Shown here: positions 36,042 through 43,435 of the stretch, in pieces
How the letters are laid out: every line of letters starts with the position of its first letter
Numbering within the stretch: position 1 is the stretch's first letter
Assembly: GCA_021808105.1 (NCBI GenBank)
Contig: JAKBCC010000010.1
Location: 1-47,635, forward strand
Direction: 5' to 3'
Length of the DNA stretch: 47,635 nt
Source: Planctomycetota bacterium
Lineage (GTDB): Bacteria > Planctomycetota > Phycisphaerae > WQYP01
Notes under the pieces: generated by a model
Databases searched by the model: none
What the model saw: the letters and a program-made list of their open reading frames with translations, nothing else
Told to the model about the DNA's origin: nothing
Translations under genes and position numbers: made by a program

Positions 36042-36603
36042 TTCCGTAACTCCGTCATGCCAGAACCCAAACCGGGCAAATCACCATTCAACCAGGAATA
36101 TATCCGGCGCGAGAGAAAAAGTCGAATCGTTTCTTGCGATAATTATGCAGATAATTCCCACTAATTGCCACAACCAAGACGACACGAGGCGTCTGTCCGA
36201 GGAATGGCCGGGATTGCGATTACTCGGACAGGCTCCTGCGTACTATTGTGTAAACGGACATACATTGACGAAAATTCCAGAACGCGCGGCCCCATATCGC
36301 CGGTGTTACCACTCGAGTCGGTTGTCATGAGCGTGTGCGCCGCGCACGCCCGCGGAAAGTGAGGCACCGTGCTTGGCTAAATTCAATGTCAACCCCGGCG
36401 CGATGCGCACCCGACGAAAAAATCGTAAGGATCCCAAAGCTGCGTCCGTATTTACTTCACACAATTTATCCGCTGGTGCCGTCACGCCGACAACACATGT
36501 ACCGCAGGCATCTTGCCTGGATCAGAAACACAATCCAAGCAGGCGGGACGCCTGCGCTACGTGAGAACCTGCATGGCACCGTCAGTCAACAGCCTTGGTT
36601 AAA
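36042..36603. repeat. Palindrome-rich gap between the SGNH gene and tRNA-Gly
   Basis: No gene is seen. It holds an imperfect stem CTGTCCGAGGAAT...ATTACTCGGACAG (36193-36231), whose right half (36219-36236) is an exact 18-bp match to 41751-41768 in the opposite orientation. A double hairpin follows: CAGGCA-TCT-TGCCTG (36505-36519) and GCAGGCG-GGA-CGCCTGC (36539-36555). Confidence 0.65.
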
Positions 36604-36675
<72 letters not shown>

Positions 36676-37079
36676 AAAGCGTCCGTACAACAAGCTCCAG
36701 AATATCCGACCCGCCCCACCCCGACAAGTCGCCGCGGCCGCCAGTGGCCAGCAGCGAGCATCTCGCATCCGGCATCCAGCAAAATAGCCGCGCAGCGCTT
36801 CAAACCATTCTAACTTCTACGTGCAACTCCTACCTCCTACCTCCTTTCATCCTCGTAAAAGGTACCTGACACCTTTTCCGTGGGTTGCACCGCCGGCGGA
36901 GCCGGCGGCTTCGTGGGGTTTTGTGGGGGTTCCGGCCACCGGCGTTGTGCTGGACGTGACACTGTAACCTGTCCCCTGTAACCTGGTAACCTATCACCTA
37001 AAACCCGTCCAGAGTTGCCATGAATTGTTTGCCCCGCTACGCTAAGGGGATGGATTTAACGCAAGAAGGAGCGTATTGA
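36676..37079. repeat. Repeat-filled gap upstream of clpP
   Basis: Composite heptamer element copy 4 occupies 36757-36849 (AGCATCT, CGCATCC, GGCATCC arm; core CGCAGCGCTTCAAACCA; TTCTAAC, TTCTACG, CCTACCT, CCTACCT arm). Then come a hairpin AAAAGGT-ACCTGAC-ACCTTTT (36857-36877), a CACCGCCGGCGGAGCCGGCG element (36888-36907), and a heptamer run CTGTAAC, CTGTCCC, CTGTAAC, CTGGTAAC, CTATCAC, CTAAAAC (36962-37004). No gene is seen. Confidence 0.7.
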
Positions 37080-37802
37080 ATGAAATTTTCCAGTGATCCC
37101 GCCTCGGTGGTGCGGCAAACCTTGAAAAATGAGCCTTCGGCCAACAACCTCGTGCCGATTGTCGTGGAAAAAAGCGGTCGCGGCGAACGCTCTTACGATA
37201 TTTTTTCGCGCCTGCTGCGGGATCGCATTATTTTTCTCGCCGGCCCCATTGATGATGAAATTGCCAATCTGGTTATTGCCCAGCTCCTGTTTCTCTCCAA
37301 TGAAGATTCCAAAACCGATATTAATTTTTACATCAACAGCCCCGGCGGATCAGTGACGGCCGGTCTGGCGATTTATGACACGATTCAGTTTTTGCGGTGT
37401 GATGTATCCACAACCTGTGTGGGCCTGGCCGCCAGTATGGGTGCCTGGCTTCTGGCAGCCGGTAAAAAAGGCAAACGGTATGCGCTGCCCAATAGCCGCG
37501 TGATGATTCACCAGCCGCTGATCGGCGGGGTCATGCAGGGCACGGCCACGGACTTGGCCATTGAAGCTAAGGAAATGATTCGCCTGCGCCAGAGAATGTA
37601 TGAAATTCTCGCCGAGCATTCCGGACAGACCGTTGATAAAATTCATCGCGATTGCGACCGCAACCTGTGGCTGGAAGCGGAAGAAGCCATCGCGTATGGC
37701 GTGGTGGATAAAAAACTTACCCGGATGATCGAACCGACCGCACCAAGTCGCGGTGGCGACCTTGCTCCGCCAAGTGCGGACACCGAATCGCCGGATCAAT
37801 AA
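37080..37802 (+). CDS. clpP: ATP-dependent Clp protease proteolytic subunit
   Basis: Serine peptidase subunit that forms the tetradecameric chamber with Clp ATPases for protein quality control. Of 240 residues. Catalytic Ser119 in GLAASMG, His144 in MIHQPL, and the third residue Asp193 in CDRNLWL are present. The oligomer-interface and substrate loop sequence [11 protein letters not shown] is typical. The start has a good AGAAGGAG upstream. The C-terminus carries an extra Pro/Ser-rich tail of about 25 residues not seen in E. coli ClpP. A lipoprotein gene follows on the same strand within 30 bases. Confidence 0.96.
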   Translation: MKFSSDPASVVRQTLKNEPSANNLVPIVVEKSGRGERSYDIFSRLLRDRIIFLAGPIDDEIANLVIAQLLFLSNEDSKTDINFYINSPGGSVTAGLAIYDTIQFLRCDVSTTCVGLAASMGAWLLAAGKKGKRYALPNSRVMIHQPLIGGVMQGTATDLAIEAKEMIRLRQRMYEILAEHSGQTVDKIHRDCDRNLWLEAEEAIAYGVVDKKLTRMIEPTAPSRGGDLAPPSADTESPDQ

Positions 37803-37831
37803 CCATGCGGCACCTGATAGTGGATTCAATC

Positions 37832-38497
37832 ATGCGATCTATTTTTACATTCCCGGGCCGGTGGGCGGGAACCCTTCTGGGATGCGGCCTGTTTATTTTT
37901 GGTGCCGGCGGCTGCGCCAACTACAAAAGCAACGCACCGCTCTATAAGCAGAATGTGGTGCTGCAAAATAAAAATACCGCCTTGGAGTCCACGCTCCATC
38001 AGCAAAACCGCACCATTGCCAACCTGAAGGCGCAGTTGGCCGCCCACACCGTGCGCATTGCCACGCTGGCACCCCAACGCTTATCAGAACTTTTTACGGT
38101 CAGTTCAGTGCAGGTCACAGCCGACACCGCCGCCGCCCACTTGAAAAACGCCAAAGTCTTGAACGGCTTTCGCGTCTTTGTTCGCACGCTGATGCCGGGA
38201 AATCTGGTATTACCGGCCACGGGAACCTTCACCATTGAAGCCTTTGACTTGGGTATAGCGCATGGTTCGCAGCGCATCGGACGCTGGGTTTTTACACCGC
38301 AACAATCCAAAAAGTTGTGGTACGGAAGTTTCGGTCTCAATGAGTTCTGCTTTAACTGTCCCTGGAAAAAGCCTCCGGTCAATCACAGCATTACCTTTCA
38401 TCTGACATTTAGGGACGCCCTGACAGGCCAGGTATTTACCAATCAGAAGGTTATTAACATAAAAACTTTGCCCACGGGCGTGGCGGCAGCGAAATAA
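37832..38497 (+). CDS. Putative lipoprotein with coiled-coil segment
   Basis: About 221 residues from ATG 37832, preceded by GGA at seven bases; ATG 37805, two bases after the clpP stop, is an alternative. A lipoprotein-type signal ends in FGAGGC, so an N-terminal lipid-modified Cys is likely. A coiled-coil-like helix (about 35-65; LQNKNTALESTLHQQNRTI) follows. A C-terminal globular domain of beta-rich character (about 90-210) reads like a sandwich fold, but no family is recognised. It may be co-transcribed with clpP by spacing, without any apparent functional link. Confidence 0.7.
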   Translation: MRSIFTFPGRWAGTLLGCGLFIFGAGGCANYKSNAPLYKQNVVLQNKNTALESTLHQQNRTIANLKAQLAAHTVRIATLAPQRLSELFTVSSVQVTADTAAAHLKNAKVLNGFRVFVRTLMPGNLVLPATGTFTIEAFDLGIAHGSQRIGRWVFTPQQSKKLWYGSFGLNEFCFNCPWKKPPVNHSITFHLTFRDALTGQVFTNQKVINIKTLPTGVAAAK

Positions 38498-38529
38498 ATT
38501 CCTGAGCTACGCTGGAAGCGAAAGCGATA

Positions 38530-38550
38530 CCACCGGAAGAGCCGGCGGCT
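38530..38550. repeat. CCACCGG/CCGGCGGCT hairpin between the lipoprotein and DUF4276 genes
   Basis: CCACCGGAAGAGCCGGCGGC, one member of a dispersed family, lies 33 bases after the lipoprotein stop. Related copies are at about 5162-5183, 7713-7733, 12190-12230, 30773-30796, 36888-36910 and 40572-40592. Confidence 0.55.
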
Positions 38551-38622
38551 TTGGTAGGGGTGGCGGAGCTGTCAGCGAACTGCCGAATTACGGCCTATCG
38601 CTGGCGTTTTTGCTCTCCCCCT

Positions 38623-39279
38623 TCATAAGGCCTCAAGTCGTTCAATCCACGCGTTGAATCGTGGGCATTCGCGGCGAATAACTGCAAGGCCAATTGCCTT
38701 GGCCGCCAGCACGCCGTCAAATGGTTTCTCGTAAGGCGGATAGATTCGAAGTATGCGTTTTGAAGGTGCCGTCTGAGGACTGTCGTTGATATCTTCCGGC
38801 GTACCTTTCCCACGAATGCTTTGGAATTCGCTCTGCAGTTGCGGTTGCGAAATAGCGTGCGCTAACTTCTCTGGATCGCTGAAAAGCAGGCCTTCAAACT
38901 CATACTTCTGGATATACGGGATAAATCGAATGTCAGCACGCAGATCATCGCCGTGCGCGGCAATAATAGCGGCCACCAGCCCGCGTTCTATTTGCGTTGC
39001 CCTGCAGGCATCCTTGGGGACAGGCGTGTTCCCGGAAAAGCCGTCCCCCAAACCGTAAAGGTCGAAGAGCGTGGTGCAATAGGCGCCTTTATCCTGCCTG
39101 AGTAATTTGACCACGTGACTTTCTACGCGGCCATAAGTCACGTTGCCGCCTCGATGGCCGGGCCTGCCCAGACAGCACGGTGTCAGGTACACACCCCGCC
39201 AGCCAAGCGCTGGTGCGAGCACATCGTTGACAAATGTTTCTTCGGTGAGTCCTTCAACAACTACGTGAACCCGCGTCAT
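38623..39279 (-). CDS. DUF4276 family protein (TOPRIM-like; defence-associated)
   Basis: A 218-residue protein of the DUF4276 type. The N-terminal VEGLTEETFV (an Glu-containing motif of TOPRIM-like folds), central FDLYGLG and the QKYEFEGLLFSDPEKL block are typical. The fold suggests a nuclease-like or nucleic-acid-binding activity, but no activity is demonstrated for it here. Its start overlaps the stop of an upstream AAA ATPase by four bases (ATGA), so the two are coupled. ATPase plus TOPRIM-like protein pairs form anti-phage systems such as OLD-like or PARIS-like modules; this pair is a candidate of that kind by architecture only. Confidence 0.85.
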   Translation of the reverse strand: MTRVHVVVEGLTEETFVNDVLAPALGWRGVYLTPCCLGRPGHRGGNVTYGRVESHVVKLLRQDKGAYCTTLFDLYGLGDGFSGNTPVPKDACRATQIERGLVAAIIAAHGDDLRADIRFIPYIQKYEFEGLLFSDPEKLAHAISQPQLQSEFQSIRGKGTPEDINDSPQTAPSKRILRIYPPYEKPFDGVLAAKAIGLAVIRRECPRFNAWIERLEAL

Positions 39280-40472
39280 GAAATGTCACCCTCCGGCGGC
39301 GGTGCATCCGAGTCTGGGGGCACATTACCCAGCTCCCCGTGCGGCCTTCCGCCGAAGATATTTTTCTGCCAAAGCTCGCCCAGTCCATAATCTTCCAGCC
39401 ATTCGGAAAGTTCTGCCTTGTCCAGGCGATGGAATGTCGATTGGCCGTCCCGGCGGTCTACGACAATTACATCCTCCGGTTCAAATTCATTCAGCAGCGC
39501 TGCCGATTGGGTGCAGGCGATCACCTGGCCGCCACTTTTGGCAGCTCGCTTGAACAGGCTGGCCAGCAGCGTCACGGCGTAGGGATGCAGTCCCAGTTCC
39601 GGCTCATCAAAAAGCCTGGTAGCCGGTGGATGGGGCTGCAATAGCGCAGTGGCCAGGCAGATAAAACGCAACGTGCCGTCGGAAAATTGGCTGGGCCGAA
39701 ATGGATAATCCGATCCGACCTGCGTCCATTCTAACTGGATCAATTCCGGGTTTGCCGTAACGGGGCGCAGCTTGAAATCATCGAAGAATGGAGCCGCGAG
39801 TCGGACAGCGTCACGAATTTGCTCGTAGGCTGCCGGGCTGGTTTTCTGGAGCATGAACAAAAATGCCGCGAGATTTTCGGCATCCTGCCGGAGGAACTCG
39901 TTGTCGTTAATCGCTTTCTGCTGCCGCATTCCGGCAAATTCACTGGTATCACTAAAATGGTAGACCACCAGGCCGGACACAAACTCAAGGGCGCGATGGG
40001 CCGGATTATGCCTCGTTAGCGATTGGGGAATTTGCTGCAACATCGATTCCTGGCGGCTGGGCGTGGACGACGAAATAGGCTCTCTGAAACTATGCTTGAC
40101 CGCGTTCGGCGAGGGGGCATTTGGACCCCATTGTAAAGCTTCGCCCACTTCCTCTGCGGCGATAAACAGCTTATTTTCGGCTACAGGAACAAACCTGACT
40201 CTGTAGCCGTTATTTTGAAAGGATAGTTCAGTGTCGAGTTGCCGTGTGACCTTGGCTCCAAAATGCAGAATTGCATCGGCACCGCCATGCTTGGCCACGG
40301 CTAACTCCAATTTTTTCGCGGCCATTTCCTGAATAAAGCGAAAAAAGCCTACGAAGTTACTCTTGCCCGCGCCGTTGGCCCCAATGAGCACGTTCAGCGG
40401 GCGAAGGTCAATATCCAGTTCGCGGATGGACTTGAACCCCCTTATCGTAATATGGTCAAGCGCATTACTCAT
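39276..40472 (-). CDS. AAA ATPase (OLD/RecF-like, AAA_15/21 type)
   Basis: A 398-residue ABC-like ATPase of the group found in defence modules. Walker A GANGAGKS (31-38) follows ITIRGFKSIRELDIDLRPLN, a typical SMC/RecF-like entry; Walker B LFDEPELGLHP starts at about 287; and the end reads ACTQSAALLNEF. A long insertion between the two (about 90-240) holds the family's variable helical part. It lacks a fused TOPRIM domain; the neighbouring DUF4276 protein may supply that activity. The start follows AGGATAAGTAGCA. No restriction-modification or phage genes lie nearby, so the pair is an isolated island between clpP and TatD. Confidence 0.88.
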   Translation of the reverse strand: MSNALDHITIRGFKSIRELDIDLRPLNVLIGANGAGKSNFVGFFRFIQEMAAKKLELAVAKHGGADAILHFGAKVTRQLDTELSFQNNGYRVRFVPVAENKLFIAAEEVGEALQWGPNAPSPNAVKHSFREPISSSTPSRQESMLQQIPQSLTRHNPAHRALEFVSGLVVYHFSDTSEFAGMRQQKAINDNEFLRQDAENLAAFLFMLQKTSPAAYEQIRDAVRLAAPFFDDFKLRPVTANPELIQLEWTQVGSDYPFRPSQFSDGTLRFICLATALLQPHPPATRLFDEPELGLHPYAVTLLASLFKRAAKSGGQVIACTQSAALLNEFEPEDVIVVDRRDGQSTFHRLDKAELSEWLEDYGLGELWQKNIFGGRPHGELGNVPPDSDAPPPEGDIS

Positions 40473-40571
40473 TGCTACTTATCCTGCACTTCAAACATCT
40501 ACCACTGCAATTCCTCTTAAATGAAGCATACCGCAAGACTACCACGACGGCTATGGCGTTTCCACCGGGTC

Positions 40572-40592
40572 CCACCGGCATAGCCGGCGGCT
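40572..40592. repeat. CCACCGG/CCGGCGGCT hairpin abutting the TatD gene end
   Basis: CCACCGGCATAGCCGGCGGC belongs to the dispersed hairpin family and lies directly after the TatD stop, so it may act as a transcription end or RNA 3' structure. No T-tract follows on the minus strand. Confidence 0.5.
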
Positions 40593-41447
40593 TTATGCTG
40601 GCGGCTGCATAGTGATGGGTTTGACCGTAAATTTGGGGTTCTGGCCGAAAAATTCTGCGGGGTTGTTATGAAATACTTTTAACAGTTCCGGCAGTTGATG
40701 TCCGCGGCGCTGCGCTTCCAGCACGGTGCGGTGGGTGTTTAAGGGATCGCTGATTCCCCAGTCGGCGGCGGCGTTGACGCATAGCCGTTGGGGGCCGTAC
40801 ATTTCAATCATGTCCACAGCACGGGCGGGTGTGGCTTTGCTGATGGGATAAATGGTCATGCCGGCCCAGAAGCCGGCGTCTTTGACCAGTTCGATGGTGT
40901 GTTCCTCCACGTGATCAATCAGGATGCGGGCGGGATCAATGGCCGAGCCAAAATCGCGCAGCATTTCCAGAATCATGCGTGTGCCTTTGAGTTTGTCTTC
41001 CAGGTGCGGTGTGTGAATGAGAATCAAGGCGTGCTTGGAACCAGGTGCCCCTTGGCTTGCTGCATCAATGGCGATCTGTACGTGCTGCTGAAACACTTTG
41101 GCTTCATTGGGCGTATTTTTATTCAGGCCGATTTCTCCGATGCCCAGCACGCTGGGGCAGGATAAAAATTTGGGAATTTCCGCCAGCACTTCGCGGGCTT
41201 TGCCCAGGTCCTGCGCCTCCTTGGGGTTCAGGCAAATCCAGGAATAGTGCTGGATACCAAACTGGGCCGCCCGTCGCGGTTCAAATTCAGTGAGTTGCCG
41301 GAAATAGTCAATAAAACCAGCGGGTGAACGATCGAAGCCGGCCCAAAACGCCGGCTCGCTGACGGCCACCACACCGGATAGCGCCAGCATTTCATAATCC
41401 GCCATTGTGCGGGAAACCATGTGTATATGGGGGTCAATAAAAAACAT
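40593..41447 (-). CDS. TatD family metal-dependent hydrolase
   Basis: A 284-residue TIM-barrel hydrolase. DPHIH at the N-terminus (Asp5, His7, His9) is the first metal site; IGEIGLN (Glu), LIHTPH (His), LIDHVEE (His) and NAAADWG (Asp) supply the rest. All residues of the TatD site are present. The family includes 3'-5' DNases and esterase-like members; this protein belongs to the type paired with a small helical protein in several bacteria. An 81-residue protein lies upstream on the same strand. A hydrolase of a small molecule, as in clustered TatD-like genes, is an alternative to nuclease activity. Confidence 0.88.
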   Translation of the reverse strand: MFFIDPHIHMVSRTMADYEMLALSGVVAVSEPAFWAGFDRSPAGFIDYFRQLTEFEPRRAAQFGIQHYSWICLNPKEAQDLGKAREVLAEIPKFLSCPSVLGIGEIGLNKNTPNEAKVFQQHVQIAIDAASQGAPGSKHALILIHTPHLEDKLKGTRMILEMLRDFGSAIDPARILIDHVEEHTIELVKDAGFWAGMTIYPISKATPARAVDMIEMYGPQRLCVNAAADWGISDPLNTHRTVLEAQRRGHQLPELLKVFHNNPAEFFGQNPKFTVKPITMQPPA

Positions 41448-41471
41448 GATCCAGAGGCTCCGCGTGAAAAT

Positions 41472-41717
41472 TTATTTTAGTGAGTAAAGTTCCTGAACTG
41501 CCTTGGCGCGGCCCGGCTGGGTGCGTTGCAGTATCTGCAGGGAATCGTGGATAAAGTTCAGCCGGGCATCCGATTGCACAGCCTGACTTCCCGCCGCACG
41601 ATCAATGCGATCCAGGGTGGCCGCCAATTCAATAAGCCGGGCGCGGGCTTCCAGAAAATAGGCATCGAGAACCTCTGGGGCGGTTAGATTTCCCGGCGAG
41701 GATTGTGACATCTGCAT
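41472..41717 (-). CDS. Small helical protein partnered with the TatD hydrolase
   Basis: An 81-residue protein with an ATG at 41717 preceded at seven bases by AAAGGAG, a strong ribosome-binding site. It is predicted to be mostly helical: APEVLDAYFLEARARLIELA, LDRIDRAAGSQAV, then LNFIHDSLQILQRT and RAKAVQELYSLK. There is no membrane span. The same sort of small protein occurs upstream of TatD-like genes in planctomycetes as far as I recall, which would make the pair a conserved unit. No function is assigned; a regulatory or carrier role is inferred. The TatD gene begins 24 bases after its stop. Confidence 0.75.
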   Translation of the reverse strand: MQMSQSSPGNLTAPEVLDAYFLEARARLIELAATLDRIDRAAGSQAVQSDARLNFIHDSLQILQRTQPGRAKAVQELYSLK

Positions 41718-41750
41718 GTTTGAACTCCTTTAAGAGTCTGACGGAGCCTT

Positions 41751-41768
41751 GGAGCCTGTCCGAGTAAT
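41751..41768 (+). repeat. GGAGCCTGTCCGAGTAAT dispersed motif
   Basis: An exact 18-bp match (opposite orientation) to 36219-36236, in the gap between the small helical protein and the forward lipoprotein gene. The rest of the gap 41718-41916 shows no gene. Confidence 0.55.
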
Positions 41769-41916
41769 GGCCGCCATTTAATCCTGATTGTAGCGGATAT
41801 GCCGGATCATGGAATGCAGGGCCGCGACGCAGGACCGCGACGCACTTTCGCATATAAGGGGTTTGGCGTTATACTACTGCTGCATTAGACCCGTTGTTTG
41901 GCGAAAGGATTCCGCT

Positions 41917-42636
41917 ATGCGTCCAACTTGGACCAGCCGACTCGATCTTAGGAAAATTGTTTTGACCCTTGTGATGCTGCTGACCGTATGCGGGGCGTTG
42001 AGCCTGGCGGGTTGCGGTGCGGTGACCAATAACCCGTTTGCGGCCCGTAAGCCGCTGGTGGTGACGCCCTATCCGGCGGACCTGTCGATTGTTATTGATC
42101 GCAATACGGACACCTACTTCAGTCGGCAACATGTGCATCAGGTTATTTCCGCCCAGGACATGATGAGCCGCAGCACGTATACAACCTTTGCCGATTATAA
42201 GAACCACATTGCCTCACAGGATCAGGTGGATACCCCGCTGACGCATGACCAGCTACAGGCGATGTGGAATGAAATTACGCGGCACCGTCTGCTGAACAAT
42301 GCCTTTACCTGGCACTATTGGAACAGCCCGGTGGATAATTATCAGCGCAATGCCATGACGTTGCAGATTCGTGCGAACGGCAAAACGCAGGTTTATCATC
42401 AATACGACCACTGGGATAACAATAAGCTGGGCCTGGTGCTGTTATGCGAATCGGTGGATTTGCCTATCGGCCAGAATGTAAAGCCGGAAATGCCCGCCCC
42501 GGCCACCATGCCGGCGAAAAAGGCGGCAATGGGAATGAAAAAGCCTGCTGCCGCCACCCAAACGGGTAAGGCAAGGAAGTCTGATAACATGCCCATGACC
42601 ATGCCCTCTGCCACGCCGGCAAGCACCAATAAGTAA
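41917..42636 (+). CDS. Putative lipoprotein
   Basis: About 239 residues from ATG 41917, which has AAAGGA eight bases upstream; the frame opens earlier without support. A lipoprotein signal (LTLVMLLTVCGALSLAGC) ends in the lipobox SLAGC. A middle domain (about 45-160) of alpha/beta look (YPADLSIVIDRNTDTYF, LHDQLQAMWNEI-type helix) is followed by a low-complexity C-terminal tail rich in Ala, Pro, Met, Lys and Thr. No family recognised. It precedes a coiled-coil membrane protein gene by 74 bases on the same strand. Confidence 0.72.
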   Translation: MRPTWTSRLDLRKIVLTLVMLLTVCGALSLAGCGAVTNNPFAARKPLVVTPYPADLSIVIDRNTDTYFSRQHVHQVISAQDMMSRSTYTTFADYKNHIASQDQVDTPLTHDQLQAMWNEITRHRLLNNAFTWHYWNSPVDNYQRNAMTLQIRANGKTQVYHQYDHWDNNKLGLVLLCESVDLPIGQNVKPEMPAPATMPAKKAAMGMKKPAAATQTGKARKSDNMPMTMPSATPASTNK

Positions 42637-42710
42637 TGCCTGGCATTATCAGAGCGGTTCCCGCGTTGCTATAATAGATGGAACAAAGGGACAGGCAGGA
42701 GTTCTTACAC

Positions 42711-43418
42711 ATGGGTATGATGGAAGCGTTTAAGCGGGCGATTGGCGGGCATCAGCCGACGATTGTGGACTATCAGGCGTGGGGTGCCATCAAGCAGTCA
42801 GAGGTAGATTCCAACAATCCGGATGTGCTTTCGCGCGTAGGTCCGGCGATACCGGAAACCAACAATTATAAGCTTCAGCAAAGTTACGATTCCTTATTGG
42901 AAACCGTGCAGGAACTGCGCGGGCTGCTGGACGGCCAAGTCCGGCGGCAGGAGGAACTGCTCCAGCGTTTAACCGCGATGCCCCATGCCGTAGAAGCGTT
43001 ACCGCAAACCAGCCGAATGCAGTCGCAGATGCTGGATGTGGTGACCGATCGGCTGGCGATGCACGCCCAGCAACAGAAAAAAATTAACGAAGCGCTTTCG
43101 GGTATTGCGGTGGGGAAAGATTCCACCGAATGTATGCGGCGTCTGCGCGAACAAATTGAAACCGGTAATGAAATTGACCGGCAACTGGTGGAAGCTTTTA
43201 ATCGGTTTTCCATGATGATTGACCGTTTGCAGGCGGCCAACAACCACGCGGTGGATTGTCTGGAACAGGTGCGCAACAGTTATGCGTCATCGGCAATGCA
43301 GGTGCAGGAATGGATTGAAAAATCCAAGAGCCGCAACACGTGGATGGTCAACGGCGCATTTGTCATGGCGCTGGTTTCATTGATTACCATGCTGCTGCTG
43401 CTGTCGTATCACAAATAA
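42711..43418 (+). CDS. Hypothetical coiled-coil protein with C-terminal membrane anchor
   Basis: About 235 residues from ATG 42711, which follows CAGGAG at a suitable distance; an ATG at 42678 in frame is less likely. The protein is helical and coiled-coil in long parts (about 50-200: LQQSYDSLLETVQELRGLLD, HAQQQKKINEALSG, EIDRQLVEAFNRFSMMIDRL) and ends with a single membrane span (NGAFVMALVSLITMLLLLSY) and HK. So it is a tail-anchored protein with an N-terminal cytoplasmic coiled coil. No family recognised; a structural or signalling role is inferred only. It is convergent with valS. Confidence 0.75.
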   Translation: MGMMEAFKRAIGGHQPTIVDYQAWGAIKQSEVDSNNPDVLSRVGPAIPETNNYKLQQSYDSLLETVQELRGLLDGQVRRQEELLQRLTAMPHAVEALPQTSRMQSQMLDVVTDRLAMHAQQQKKINEALSGIAVGKDSTECMRRLREQIETGNEIDRQLVEAFNRFSMMIDRLQAANNHAVDCLEQVRNSYASSAMQVQEWIEKSKSRNTWMVNGAFVMALVSLITMLLLLSYHK

Positions 43419-43435
43419 GAAAAGCATTTCAAGGT

